A stretch of DNA of 22,712 nt from Plakobranchus ocellatus (taxonomy: Eukaryota > Mollusca > Gastropoda > Plakobranchidae), in contig BLXT01008305.1 of assembly GCA_019648995.1 (NCBI GenBank), forward strand, positions 730,975 to 753,686, given 5' to 3'. Each line of letters opens with the position of its first letter. The stretch's first letter is position 1. The translations under genes were made by a program, and so were the position numbers. The notes beneath the pieces are model-generated. The model worked only from the letters and a program-made list of their open reading frames with translations. It was not told the DNA's origin and made no database searches. This document shows, piece by piece, positions 1 to 12,600 of this stretch.

Positions 1-570
1 AAAAAAATTCATCATCCACTCCAGGCCCTAAGCCTACAGGTCTTTAAGGCTTGATAAATGGTGATATTAGACTAATGGCAGTGATTAGAGAGATACTTTC
101 TTGTATCTTTAAAGTCGAAAATGCATTAATTATCCTCTGATATTATACTTTAATGTTATGGAATGTCTATAACCGAGTATATAATTAAGGTGTAATACGG
201 TTTATCCATGCGCATTTAATTGTATACTGGCATATTCCTGTGAGACTCTCTAAATTCCTGTGAGTAGAGGTGAATATTCCTGTCAGGACAATTTGGGGTT
301 GGCAGGTCTGCAGAGGGCAACATCCCAATTGGGGGGAGGGGGGAAGCTTCCCTGAAGCTGACAAATTTTTTGCAATTTGAGAGTGAAAATGTGGCCTGTC
401 CTGGCACTAAGGCTATCTCAATTAAAAAAAACAGCGCAATCAATTAGATTCATGTGCACTTGTTAGAATCGAATAGCCAAGAAACTGCTGTTTAGATAGG
501 CCTATAGATACTATTTTTATTTCTCTGACAATATGCATGGTTGTCTAACAGGTGCACATAATTTTTGCAG
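1..570 (+). other. Intron sequence upstream of the first visible KDSR exon
   Basis: Non-coding. It holds three spaced copies of attcctgt (starting at 234, 254 and 276) and a G-rich run at about 331-345. No upstream exon carrying a KDSR-like N-terminal anchor is seen here. Confidence 0.6.
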
Positions 571-660
571 GTGACTGGTGGTTCGAGTGGAATAGGAAAA
601 TCATTGGCAGTTTTAGCTCTGAAAGGTGGTGCCAAAGTAACAATTGCTGCAAGAGATAAG
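571..660 (+). CDS. KDSR: KDSR exon (second of gene): cofactor-binding loop
   Basis: Thirty codons starting [10 protein letters not shown] and ending IAARDK. The TGGSSGIG loop is the SDR Rossmann dinucleotide-binding motif, and the AARDK end sits where the NADP-selecting basic residue lies in KDSR. The acceptor is a T-rich tract ending tttttgcag at 570 and the donor is gttggt at 661. Phase 0 at both ends. No start codon is expected here because the membrane-anchor exon precedes it outside the window. Confidence 0.93.
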
Positions 661-3600
661 GTTGGTGATTTAAATTTTATATATAATATGCCTCTTATCT
701 GAGCATGACATTGACAACAATATATTGAATATCTAGAAACATCTTTCAATGAACATGCAATAATTTGTTGTTAGAAATTAAATGTTTATAGCTTAAAAAA
801 TCTTGAACATAGAAACTAAAGTAAAAACTCTAGAAGTAGGATTTTATTTTGTCGTGAGCATAATAAATCAAATTGATTGATTGGTATCTTTCTGTCTTTT
901 GTTTTGCTTCGCTTTTTTGATTGATTAATTTTTTTAAATAAAAAATGCAAACTCTTAGCTTTACATACAAAATCAATTGTTCTCCATACTGTTTTCACAT
1001 TTTTGAAAATCATGAAATGATAAAGGATGTTTCTGGTACATCAATGATTTCAAATATTCAAGTGACTTTAGGCTCGCTCAGAATTATCCTAGACTTTTTT
1101 TTTTAATTGGGAAATTTTGCATGGAAGTCACAATACTTGACCTGACAGAGATACACAGCATAGTTACAAACCTTTTTCTTCTATCCAGGAAAAATTGCTT
1201 GCTGCTCAACAAGAAATAGCTTCTCACTCTGAAGATGCCAGCAAAGAACAGGTAAAAATGTAGAGCAATTTTTTTAGGGTTTGATGAATTACTCTTTTTC
1301 AGACCTGAATCTCTGCATAAGACAATATCAATATGTGATTAAAATTAAAGCCTGAATAAAATAAAAAGTAAGTACTCCTAACAAAAAAAAACAACTTATG
1401 TAAATGATTTGTAGATATAGAAAAAAAAGGTAGAATGGAAAAGATCTGTTCATGTATCTTTTTTTTATAGATATGGCCCCTTCAAAGTGATACTTTTATA
1501 CAGACTTACATTTTATTGATTCTTATCTCATGTTTTTAAAAGTGTAATCGGTTCAGACTTGTGCACTTTGGATTTGACAAAATTCTTACACTTGTAAACT
1601 TATCTTTCTCTTCAGTACGTCTAATGGTCTGAAAATGGTCTGGTTTATTTTAACAGGTGCAGAACGTTTCTGTTGATCTGTCTAAGGACTTGGATTCGGT
1701 CCAGAAAGCATTTGACAGGGTAAATATTAAGACATTAAGTCAAAGCATCTAAATTGTCTATTTTAAATGTTGAAATTGCTGAAGCTCCCTGATTTGATTT
1801 TTATTGTCACAGCCTGACCTACATGACCCCAGCAGTGAGCCATTTTAAATGTTGAGGGCCTTCGTGTGGAATTGCTTAATTTTACATATATACTCATATA
1901 TCTATATAAACTCATTTAGTCAAAACGATTTAAACCTTTCTGAGTTAATGCTAGAAATTTTTTTCTTTCTCAGCCTACATAACCTGTTTCTTGGTTTTGA
2001 ATATTTAGATACGAGTGTACTCCCGGCACCTTCACTCACAGAATGCTTTAATCACCATTTTAATCATGAGTATAATGGAATGTAAACGTAGTAATAATGT
2101 AACCAAAAAATAATGCATGATGCAATTACCAAGCTGAATCTGTATGATTGTCTAAATGTACATAATATATTTTTATCAATTGTTATAGGCAGAGTCCACT
2201 TTTGGTCCTATTAAAATATTAATCAATTGTGCCGGTACATCTACACCGGGCTGTTTTGAGGATCTTCCAATCTCATCTTTTCAGGTAGGTCTGAATTAGC
2301 TTTATTTACCTTAAAAATCATAGGACAGCACAATAGTCAAGAATGTAATATTATTTTTTTTAGTTTTCTTCAATAGTCCTTCAATCTCAAGTCATAATAT
2401 GGAAATTTGCTTAGTCTGCCGGAAAGAATAGCTGTCAGTAGTCACTGAAAATGCACTTTTTATGCCCTGTTTGTTATGAAGTGCTAAAGCCCATCTATAT
2501 TTGAAGCAAATAGGATAAGGAATTCCAGTTTTATACTTCTTTGTGTCAGATTAATCAATTATGGAATTCAAATTATTCTAAGACTTTACTAAGAGTTAAG
2601 TTGTTATTGTCTAACCTTTACAAGTATGATAGAGGTTAGCTTTATATTGTTTCCCACATAAATTCATTTTCTCTGTTGTGTCACAACTAGCAATTTAAAA
2701 GTTTTCAGTATTAACTGGTTCTCTGTGGAAACTTAAAGTAGTAACTTTTTAGAATAATGGAAACAATAGGGATCTCTTCTCTAGTCAGTGGTATCACAAC
2801 AACAAGTAGTGAGGGAAGCTTTCAGTGTTTTTGTGCTTTATATTGAGACTTAAGACACTAAAATAAAACCTTTTAAAACAATTGAAACATCAAAGTAAGA
2901 GCAACAAGCAGAATATGATGAGAAACAATAAACACTTGTACAGATCACAGGAAGACAGAATCCTGGCATTGAAAAAAAACTGGACAGGTCTCAGTGGTTT
3001 TTGCCGAGATGGCCACATGGTATAGCCATGGCTTTATACGCATTCAAAGTTTTTACAAAAACTTGCATATAATTGTAGCTTACATTTTAGATGCTTGATT
3101 CTCTTCTTTTAAATTACCACGTAGTTAAGTTACATTATGTCTTTCTTCATTCAGAAAATGATGGACATTAACTATATGAGTGCAGTGCATGCCACTCGAG
3201 CTGTTGTAGCTGCAATGAAGTCTAGGTGTGAGGGCCGCATTGTATTTGTCTCCTCTCAGGCTGGCCAGGTCGGCCTCTTTGGGTTTACTTCCTACTCTGC
3301 CTCCAAGTTTGCTCTCAGAGGTCTTGCTGAAGCCTTGCAGATGGAGGTTTGTACAGATATGTACGCATATCACAGATTATTGTAATTATGTACAGCTTGG
3401 AAGGTAGAAGTTTTTATGAATCAATACACACATCATAGGTTGTATAGGCTGGGGTTTTGTTTCAATAGCAATTGGTTTGATAGCAATACTCATCAAGTTT
3501 TAAAAAAAATCAGAATAGGCTGACGATAGCATTATAGTTATTAAATTTTGAAAGTTCATTCACAATTTCAAAAGTTTTGTTGATTTGAAGCTGTAAAACT

Positions 3601-6600
3601 TGTGAATATGTAAAATGGTTCCTGAAAATTTGCAGCTTTGAGGTAAATTGTCAGTTTTTGTTATGTGTTGGAATATTGGGATGAACTTACCAGGAAAAAA
3701 TGATAAAAAATCTGTTGGAACCATCAACAATTTCCTAACTCCCTTATTTAACAGCAGTTTTTGGATGTATGATATGTTGAAGCACAAAGCAATCACAAAA
3801 TTTCACGTATTTTTTGCATGTACTGTTTATATCTTTCGTATGTAAAATTTTGCACTTGGAACAGAAATAACATAAAAAGCCAGTTATTGCATTTTTAAGG
3901 AAAACAAAGATAAAATAATTCTTTTGATGTTCTGAGTAGTTTAATGTTCTCTTGAGCTACTAATTTTTAAGTTGAATTGTCTGACTTGAGTGAAATGAAG
4001 ATGAGGGATTTGAAGGATCTTCTGTTTAAGTGGCTGAGTAAATCACTTTTTAAAAATTCTGATTACAGTTGGCTCCATACAACATCCATGTGACCTTGGC
4101 CTTTCCACCCGACACTAATACACCAGGCTTCCAAGAAGAAGAAAAAACTAAGGTGAGAGTGATGAAAAATAATTCTTTACTCTATAAATATGACAAAGTC
4201 TTACTCTGAAATTCTCATATGACATCAACAAACACTCTTTTTTTTCTGAAATTTTTATTATCTGCTCAAAATACAAGCCTCCACCCCCTTCACCATAACG
4301 CCTCTTTAATTGGAACAAGATATCTGTAGCCATTTCTCATAAACTCAGTGGGAAACACATCTGAGAAATCTAACAATTTTCTTCCACATATCGCATATAC
4401 GCGACAGCCGATATGTGCCAGCTCAGTCCACTGGACGCATTTAAGCAACCAGTTACTTTGCTACAAAACAATTTTTAGAATACTGTCGCGCAAGTGTGCT
4501 TGCATTTGTATTTGTATTTTTTTACCTATTTTCTGAGGGTTTGAAGCTTCCCCACGAATTTTTTCATGGACATTGGATGCGTTTTGAGAAAATTACGTCA
4601 AAATATGTCAGATTCTGAGATTAGTGACATTGCCAAGGGCAACAGGCATGTACAGGGTGTTGAGTTTGATGATGGGAGAAATGATTTGTGGCTAAATTTT
4701 GATGAAAATAGCTCAGACTGGGATTAGATTGGTCAGAAAGGGAAAGTAAAAGTCCTTCATTTGTAGGTCTAGACCTAGATCTAAGCCTGAGTCGAGTAGG
4801 CAGTGTCGAAAGGTGGTGTGGCCCAACAGCTGACAGTTAATTTGACACTGACACCACAACAGACTATCAATGGGAAGCCTATGAACTAAATAATCTGTTT
4901 GAATCTGACTAAAACGGTTACACCTTAGGATTGGATTATTGTACTTAGTGGTGAGAAATTCTGTCGGCAAGTTGTAATTTTCTAAGCATTGTACATGATC
5001 AGCACTGAACAAAACTTGTCACACACAACAGAAAAGAAATGACAAACATGAAATCCATGATCTTTGAAATTTTATTGAGGTCATTTATTTTAGATGCATA
5101 TTTGGGTGCTTTATGTTTCCTTTTTTGTTTGTAAAGCCTGTTCAATACATTTCAAGACTTTATTCTTTCCTTATTTCTTCTCAAGATCCAAAAGAAATGA
5201 TTTTCAATGATTTTCAACATTTAGCCACTGTCGCCCTGAATAACATGGGTCATATGACTCAAATTCACAAAACAAAAAAGAATATCATACAAAAGCTTGC
5301 TCATTTTTCTAACTGTTCCGTAAATATCACATTGTAAGGTCAAACACAAGCCAAGACATAATTTTTTTTTGTAAAACACCCTTATTTTTCTGAACTAAGT
5401 GTTAAAGAAAAGTGTTAAAATGTGCATTCACAGTCTCCCAGCTGTTTCTAAGATCAGTGGAGCTTATCTACTACATTGCTCATTTATTACATAAAAATAT
5501 GGACATATAAAATATAGACATATAGAAGGTCAATCTTCATACCAACGGTTGAATCTGGTTTACATTTTTAAATGAATTTGCTACTGCTTTAACTGTACAG
5601 AGAAATAATTTTAAACTAAAATTTAAGGGACCATAGATTTTAGTTTTTTTTTTTTTTACAGATTTTACGTTTTTAGGGTTATAAATAAAGTGTATATATA
5701 GCATTTTTACCCCTAACATTTTTTCCTAGTTTAACCGCTATTTTTTTTATTTCGCCCAATTTGTTGTTTTGAGAAATTCCACTGCATGAATAAAAAATAC
5801 TGTAGGGCACACAATTATCATTCCCATTGCTTCATCTGAAACATGAACAGCCAGAGGAGACCAAGCTGATATCACAAACCTCCGGACTCTTCTCTCCAGA
5901 AAAAGTTGCTGCTACCATCCTCAGTGATACACTAGTGAGTATACAGCTGTGCAGATTTCATAGTAAAATTTTTATCAGCACATTTGGTTTAAGACTAAGG
6001 GACATGGGGCCTAATCCCTTTCATGTGACAATTGGTTACAGTGATTTGAGTCTAGAAAAGTATGTGTTAGAACATTGTTTACAAGAAGTTGCCAGGTCAT
6101 ATCCTGTTGATTTAGTAGGAACCTTAGTAAGTTTGATTGGCCAATATTTTTAGCTAACCTTGATTGCATAATTTGGTGATTCTACTTTATTCTAAAAAGA
6201 ATTGTTTGTGTTATATTGATTATTAGCCTATACATTACATAACTAGTATTTTCTGGAAGCTGTGGGCGGTGGTTAAAAATGGTTGTGAGATCCTTGTAGA
6301 GAGCTTGTAGAGACCACAGAGAGATAAACCGCTAATAGAGGGAGTTTGTAGATCTAAGTAGTAGTGATAGAAATTAAATTGCTGTACTGAAATTGTTTCT
6401 GATTCAAATTAGTAAATTTTCTTTTTCATTCAATTTTTTGGCAAAACTTAAAGTGATTTCTGTTCTTTACTCACGGTTGCTCATTTTGGCCAGAATCTTG
6501 ACTTTTAGTTGCCGACGGTGCAAGGTAATTAAGTCCCTCAAGAGATAAGCTTATCGGGGTGGGATGGGCAAGGGTGAGGTGCGTGAATTAGCAATGCCGC

Positions 6601-9600
6601 GACCCGGTCAGTTGAACCGCTCCATTTATTATGCTCGGCCGCCGATGAAGTCACGAATTTTGTTAATTTCATGTGTTTTTATTATCTATTTACAAACGTT
6701 GTTATCAGAGCACACTTTCACATTGGATATCGTACTAAAGCTCTTTTCCTTCACTCTCCAACAGTATAAAGTTTTAAGTTATATTTTAATTAGAAAGATT
6801 GAATTTTACTTTGCATAAAATGTGTCAGAATGCTTAAGTTTTTAGACGTTGTTTTCAATTTTTTATTTTTTTTCAAACGATCCTCACCACATTTTTTTGT
6901 TTTAAAATAACATATAGATTGGGGAAAGCTTAAACCTAATGTATGAAAAATTTTGTACATTTGATCCGAAAATCAGATTAGCTATGGCAGAGTAGAGGTA
7001 GTAAAGCATAATCAGTATAACATTCATATGTGAAGAACGTGAAAAAAAAATATATCTGTATTTAGTGTTTTTTAGTCTTTTTTTTTAAATTGAAATATGA
7101 ACTTTCCACTTTTACTAGATTTTAGCAGAACATGTATTTATCTCAATACAGTTCACTCATAATAAAAAATTATAAATATTTCAAGAACTCCTAATAGATT
7201 TTTAAATTGAACCACTGGACAGTCATGGCTCATACTATTGACCAGCACAACAAATGAACTCTGTAGACTGTGTTGCAATCGTTCATGGAATCGAAAGCAA
7301 AAAGATTCAAGAAAAAAAACATTTCTCTGCATTTATGAAAAAGACGACGTATTTTTTAACATGTGATATAAATATTGACGATGATATTCCCAGCAAGCAT
7401 TCAACAACATTGTGTTCTAAGTGTCATTTTAAATTAAGTATGATAAAGAAAAATAAGAGTAAAGGAATGCTGCAAAATTTGAAGGATATTGTATCTACAA
7501 CTGTGCAGGTATGGATTGAATATGATTCGAAGATCAGTATTGAAGACTGTTCCATATGTGCCAAGCATCAATCATTTTCATTCAGCTCAAGGAAAAACGT
7601 TGCTACTCTCTCTTGCCCTGATGTAAATCACATGAGACTGCACAAGACGAAACCACAAATACTCAACATGAAAGCTACGAGACACACAGAGCTGAAGATT
7701 CTAACACAGTTGTTGAAAATCCTGGCATGAATTCATCGTACATGAGAGAGGCTCAAATTTCGCATATCACAACAACACCTCGGGAGCAACTAACGTCAAC
7801 CACGTCCAGAGCCGGCGAAATGATCACAAACCAAAACACACCATCCTCCTCATTTTTTGAAACTGACAGTCTTGTGCCACTACATTCGTCCACACCACTT
7901 ACCATGGTTGACAGCAATACATCGCCCATGGATAAACATTATAGCAACTTTTTACAAGAAACGCTAAACAAAAGACCTAATGAACCATTTACACCTATAG
8001 AAGAAAAGCTTCACACACGATTTGTTAAGAGAAAATTATACCAAAACCCTCAAGAGACAATCACCTGCAAAACAGGGGGTCAGCCCATAGTGTTAAAAAA
8101 AATAGTAGTCCCTAGGAAAGAGAATAAGTCAGTGAAAACCCCGACTAAAAAGAAACAAGCGAAGTTGGTGCAGAAAATGAGAGACCAGATAGCTGGCCCA
8201 TCCAAAACCTTGTCTGATGTTCAGTGAGTTTCTGAATTAAAAGTGCTGCCTATCTCTGATCGACGCGAAATAAGTGGCAAAGCTGGTGTGAAGGAAAAGA
8301 CAGGGATGTCAATAGAAAGTGCCATTGCAATGAAAGAGACAGTAGGTCTCACATGGAGTCAATTACGGACCCAGAGGAAATTTCTAAAAGAATTTGGATT
8401 AAACCTTCCTAATGAGGCCAGAAAAAGAAGACGTGGCCAACAGCTAATTGCGAAATACATCAATGTAGAAAGCAAAGAGTTTAATGTAGAGGGAGAAATC
8501 AAATCGAAACCATATGCAAGATCAGAGACGCACAGAACTATCTTTTAAATTTGTTAGACACTTAGCAACAAAATAATAAATTGACATAGCATTCAGGCAC
8601 AATCCCAGAAGATGAAATATGGGTTAAAATAGGCGCAGATCACGGGAAGGGAAGTTTTAAAGTTTGTATGGCTGTAGGCAATTTGGGCAAACCCAATGCA
8701 AAAACAAACACACATCTCATAGGCATAGCGTACGTCAAGGACACACATGAAAACCTTAAAATCTTTATGACAGACGTGAACACAAAAATCACACAATTGC
8801 AAAACACTGAATGGAATGTCAAAAGAATCGTGGTCTTTCTTCACGGAGATTGCGACTTTCTGTGCAAAGTCTTTGGTTTGTCTGGACCTCAGGGTACCTA
8901 TCCTTGTCTTTGGTGTCTTACCACAAAGAAAGAACTTCAAGAAAGCACTGAAAAAGAACCACGGACACTTGCTTTTTTGAAGAGCGCCTTTGAAAAATTC
9001 AAAATAGAATCAGGAGAAGATAAAAGAAAGGCAGCGCAATATCACAAATGCATCCATAAACCACTCATCGACATAGAACTTCACAAAGTCAGCCCCCCAT
9101 ATCTACACATTCCTCTGGGCGTTATCTTAAAACATCACCAAATGCTCGAGCAAGCTGCAGACAGAATTGACAAACAAATTTATGAAGATAAAAACCCAGA
9201 CAGAGCAGACAACAGCTGTCTGCTTAGTAATTTGGGCAATAATTGGAAAAAATGGATGCAAAAACAAAAAGAAATTGCCTTTTTCAAGGGATGCGTTGCA
9301 TTTGGAGAAGCCGAGTCCTCTTCTCAAACTTGGATGGAACAACTTGAAAAAGCACAAGAAGTATTGGAAACAATTTCACATACACCACTAACATCCCGAC
9401 CTGGCCCTGTATGTTCTCAACTTGATGCAGTGCTAGATAAGCATGCTATCCCACCTCAATCATATTATAGCTGCTCGTTTACAGGCAATCAGTGTAACAA
9501 ATATCTATTGTTATCTACACCCAGAGGTTTTCAAAGACATCACAGCGTCAATAGTCAGGACAACGTGTGAATGGACCAGTGATCCTTTCATTGTTGATGA

Positions 9601-12600
9601 TGCAAATGAAATAAAACTTAACTTTGACCTGCTTAACGAGGCCTACGCTCTTGTTCATAACGATATATCACACACCTATCCTATAGCTCCGGTTTCATTA
9701 TCAAGCATTAAAACAAATATAGACTCATATATGGCAACTTACAGTAGGATATTTAAAATGAAAGTTATTCTGAAACAGCACATTTTAAAGTGTCATTGCC
9801 TTCCTTTTATTCGAGAACATAAAATAGGACTTCGCCTATTGGGAAGGCGGGGAGCTCATTTACTCATCTATTGCAAAATTAAGAAAGAGGACAGCTGGCA
9901 TATGGCAGGAGGAGAGGAAGATAAAAACAATAATGGAATGTCACCTTCTTCAAGTTGTACCTCTATTGCAAACGTACATACCTCAAACAAAAAAGCGAAA
10001 ACTGCAAAATTAAACAGAGCGATTAACTCTGCCCCTTCTGTAAATAACAAAAGCATGTTCACACACAAACACACATGCTCACACACATGTTGTTGATTGG
10101 ATTACAAATAAAATTTAAAAACAAGTTATTTCCTTTAACTTTACGAACGAAGCAAATGTTTGAACATGAGACACTAGTAGTGCTAACCAACGCTGTAGAC
10201 CGGATTATTATCTGTATGCCTGCGATAACTGGTAGCACCGCGGCGATAACGAATAGTGACGCTTCCTGCTATGATGTTGCCAGCACTAGCACAACAAACG
10301 GTTCATTGTAGGCTTTCCGGGAGGATCAAATCAACAAAACTTGCAAGGTGAACCTCTAACACTACGATCTTTGTGTATGTGAGGTTTCATTACAATCCTT
10401 GGTGAGGAACGTGTTCATTTTGTTAATATTACTATGATACACTTCGCTACTGAAATGACTATTATATGACTCATACTAAGGATTCAACTCATTATAAAAA
10501 TTATTGATGTGACTACGACGAAAGTTATATCAAAATTTACAGCAACATTTGAGTAGTCGATCTAACTGCTTTTCATATCACGCATGTGTTTAATAATTTT
10601 TTAGGAATTTTTTTAAACATCACATATTAAAGCACATATTTCTAAGTCACTCTGACCTATTCTGCTGGGCACTTGCGCCAAATAGCTTGACCCCTTGACC
10701 TTAACTCGCCCATGGGTCGTGGTGCTGCAACTAAAATGCAAGCTTTCAACAGCTGTGTACTCTGTTTAAACGAACTCATTGTCACAGGCAGTATTTAATA
10801 AGGTCTACAGCTAAGCAGCGCTAAGCCCTTTGTGACACCTGTGAATGTACAGGCTCCAAAGGTTTCCCTGTGGTCAAATTGGGTATACATATATGCAGGA
10901 TACCAAATGAATTCTTTTTTACTCAAAATAAATCCTATACATTCATGGGAATGCTTGTTATACCAGCTAGCTAAGTTTTTCACGTTGATCTTCATTCTGA
11001 GTTGCTATAGGCTCATAATTTTTTTAGGTTATTATTGTCAAGGCAACTCGCTCAGAATGGCCGTGCATAAAAACTGAAAGTACAATGCTTTACTGATCTT
11101 GCACTCTAGGGCTAAAGAATACAAAATAAAAATAAGAATTGACATTTTAGAAGGTAGACTTAGTGAAAATAAAGATGTTTTATTATGACTCTGGCATTGA
11201 TCCCAAGTACTGGCCTGAAGTGTCCCAGAGACCCATAACTCTAACCAGATCTTGCTCTANNNNNNNNNNNNNNNNNNNNNNNNNNNNNNNNNNNNNNNNN
11301 NNNNNNNNNNNNNNNNNNNNNNNNNNNNNNNNNNNNNNNNNNAAAAAGAATTGTTTGTGTTATATTGATTATTAGCCTATACATTACATAACTAGTATTT
11401 TCTGGAAGCTGTGGGCGGTGGTTAAGAATGGTTGTGAGATCCTTGTAGAGAGCTTGTAGAGACCACAGAGAGATAAACTGCTAATAGAGGGAGTTTGTAG
11501 ATCTAAGTAGTAGTGGTAGAAATTAAATTGCTGTACTGAAATTGTTTCTGATTCAAATTAATAAATTTTCTTTTTCATTCAATTTTTTGGCAAAGCTGTG
11601 GGTGGTGGTTAAGAATGGTTGTGAGATCCTTGTAGAGAGCTTGTAGAGACCACAGAGAGATAAACTGCTAATAGAGGGAGTTTGCAGATCTAAGTAGTAG
11701 TGGTAGAAATTAAATTGCTGTACTGAAATTGTTTCTGATTCAAATTAATAAATTTTCTTTTTCATTCAATTTTTTGGCAAAACTTAAAGTGATTTCTGTT
11801 CTTTACTCATGGTTGCTCATTTTAGCCAGAATCTTGACTTTTAGTTGCCGATGGTGCAAGGTAATTAAGTCCCTCAAGAGATAAGCTTATCGGGGTGGGA
11901 TGGGCAAGGGCGAGATGTGTGAATTAGCAATGCCGCGACCCGGTCAGTTGAACTGCTGCATTTATTATGCTTGGCCGCCGATGAAGTCACGAATTTTGTG
12001 AATTTCTTGTGTTTTTATTATCTATTTACAAACGTTGTTATCAGGGCACACTTTCACATTGGATATCATATTAAAGCTATTTTCCTTCACTCTCCAACGG
12101 TATAAAGTTTTAAGTTATATTTTAATTAGAAAGATTGAATTTTACTTTGTATAAAATGTGCCAGAACGCTTAAGTTTTTAGATGTTGTTTTCAATTTTTA
12201 ATTTTTTTTCAAACGATCCACACCACATTTTTTTGTTTTAAAATAACATATAAATTGGGGAAAGCTTAAACCTAATGTATGAAAAATTTTGTACATTTGA
12301 TCGGAAAATCAGATTAGCTATGGCAGAGTAGAGGTAGGAGAGCATAATCAGTATAGCATTCATATGTGAAGAACGTGAAAAAAAAATATATCTGTATTTA
12401 GTGTTTTTTGGTTTTTTTTTTTTAAATTGAAATATGAACTTTCCACTTTTACTAGATTTTAGCAGAACATGTATTTATCTCAATACAGTTCACTCATAAT
12501 AAAGAATTATAAATATTTCAAGAACTCCTAATAGATTTTTAAATTGAACCACTGGACAGTCATGGCTCATACTATTGAACAGCACAACAAATGTGTTAAT

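Larger units (their letters stand above)
6194..11259 (+). repeat. Duplicated segment, copy 1 (runs into the gap)
   Basis: From aaaaagaattg at 6194 to cttgctcta at 11259 this segment is repeated at 11343-16509 in the same orientation, with a few percent substitutions and several indels. It contains the whole transposon-like element plus flanks. Copy 1 ends exactly at the first N. Confidence 0.95.

Noticed and set aside
331-345. G-quadruplex from the G-rich run
   Set aside because: Only two long adjacent G runs; the others are far off, so a stable quadruplex is not convincing.
216-443. 75-codon - strand ORF
   Set aside because: No recognisable domain; low-complexity neighbourhood with a G-run. 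Probably chance or old repeat debris.
3125-3373. 82-codon - strand ORF
   Set aside because: Antisense shadow of the KDSR catalytic exon.
5113-5337. 74-codon + strand ORF
   Set aside because: AT-rich, no domain, no splice or start context.
6259-6445. 187-bp unit as a tRNA-derived SINE
   Set aside because: No A/B box pattern or tRNA-like 5' end could be recognised.
8224-8303. GTGAGT...CAG as an intron inside the copy 1 transposase
   Set aside because: Splicing it would put the following MSIESA part out of frame, and copy 2 lacks a different, larger stretch. A stop plus a private deletion explains the data better.
8593-8940. 115-codon - strand ORF, repeated at 13837-14184
   Set aside because: It lies opposite the transposase core and is the antisense shadow of conserved coding sequence.
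8668-10096. Transib/ProtoRAG (true RAG1-core) transposase
   Set aside because: The core motifs ([22 protein letters not shown]) do not match the RAG1/Transib core pattern as I know it; only the N-terminal zinc region is RAG1-like.
10075-10311. 78-codon + strand ORF after the transposase
   Set aside because: It overlaps the end of the element gene, has no domain, and is not kept open in copy 2.
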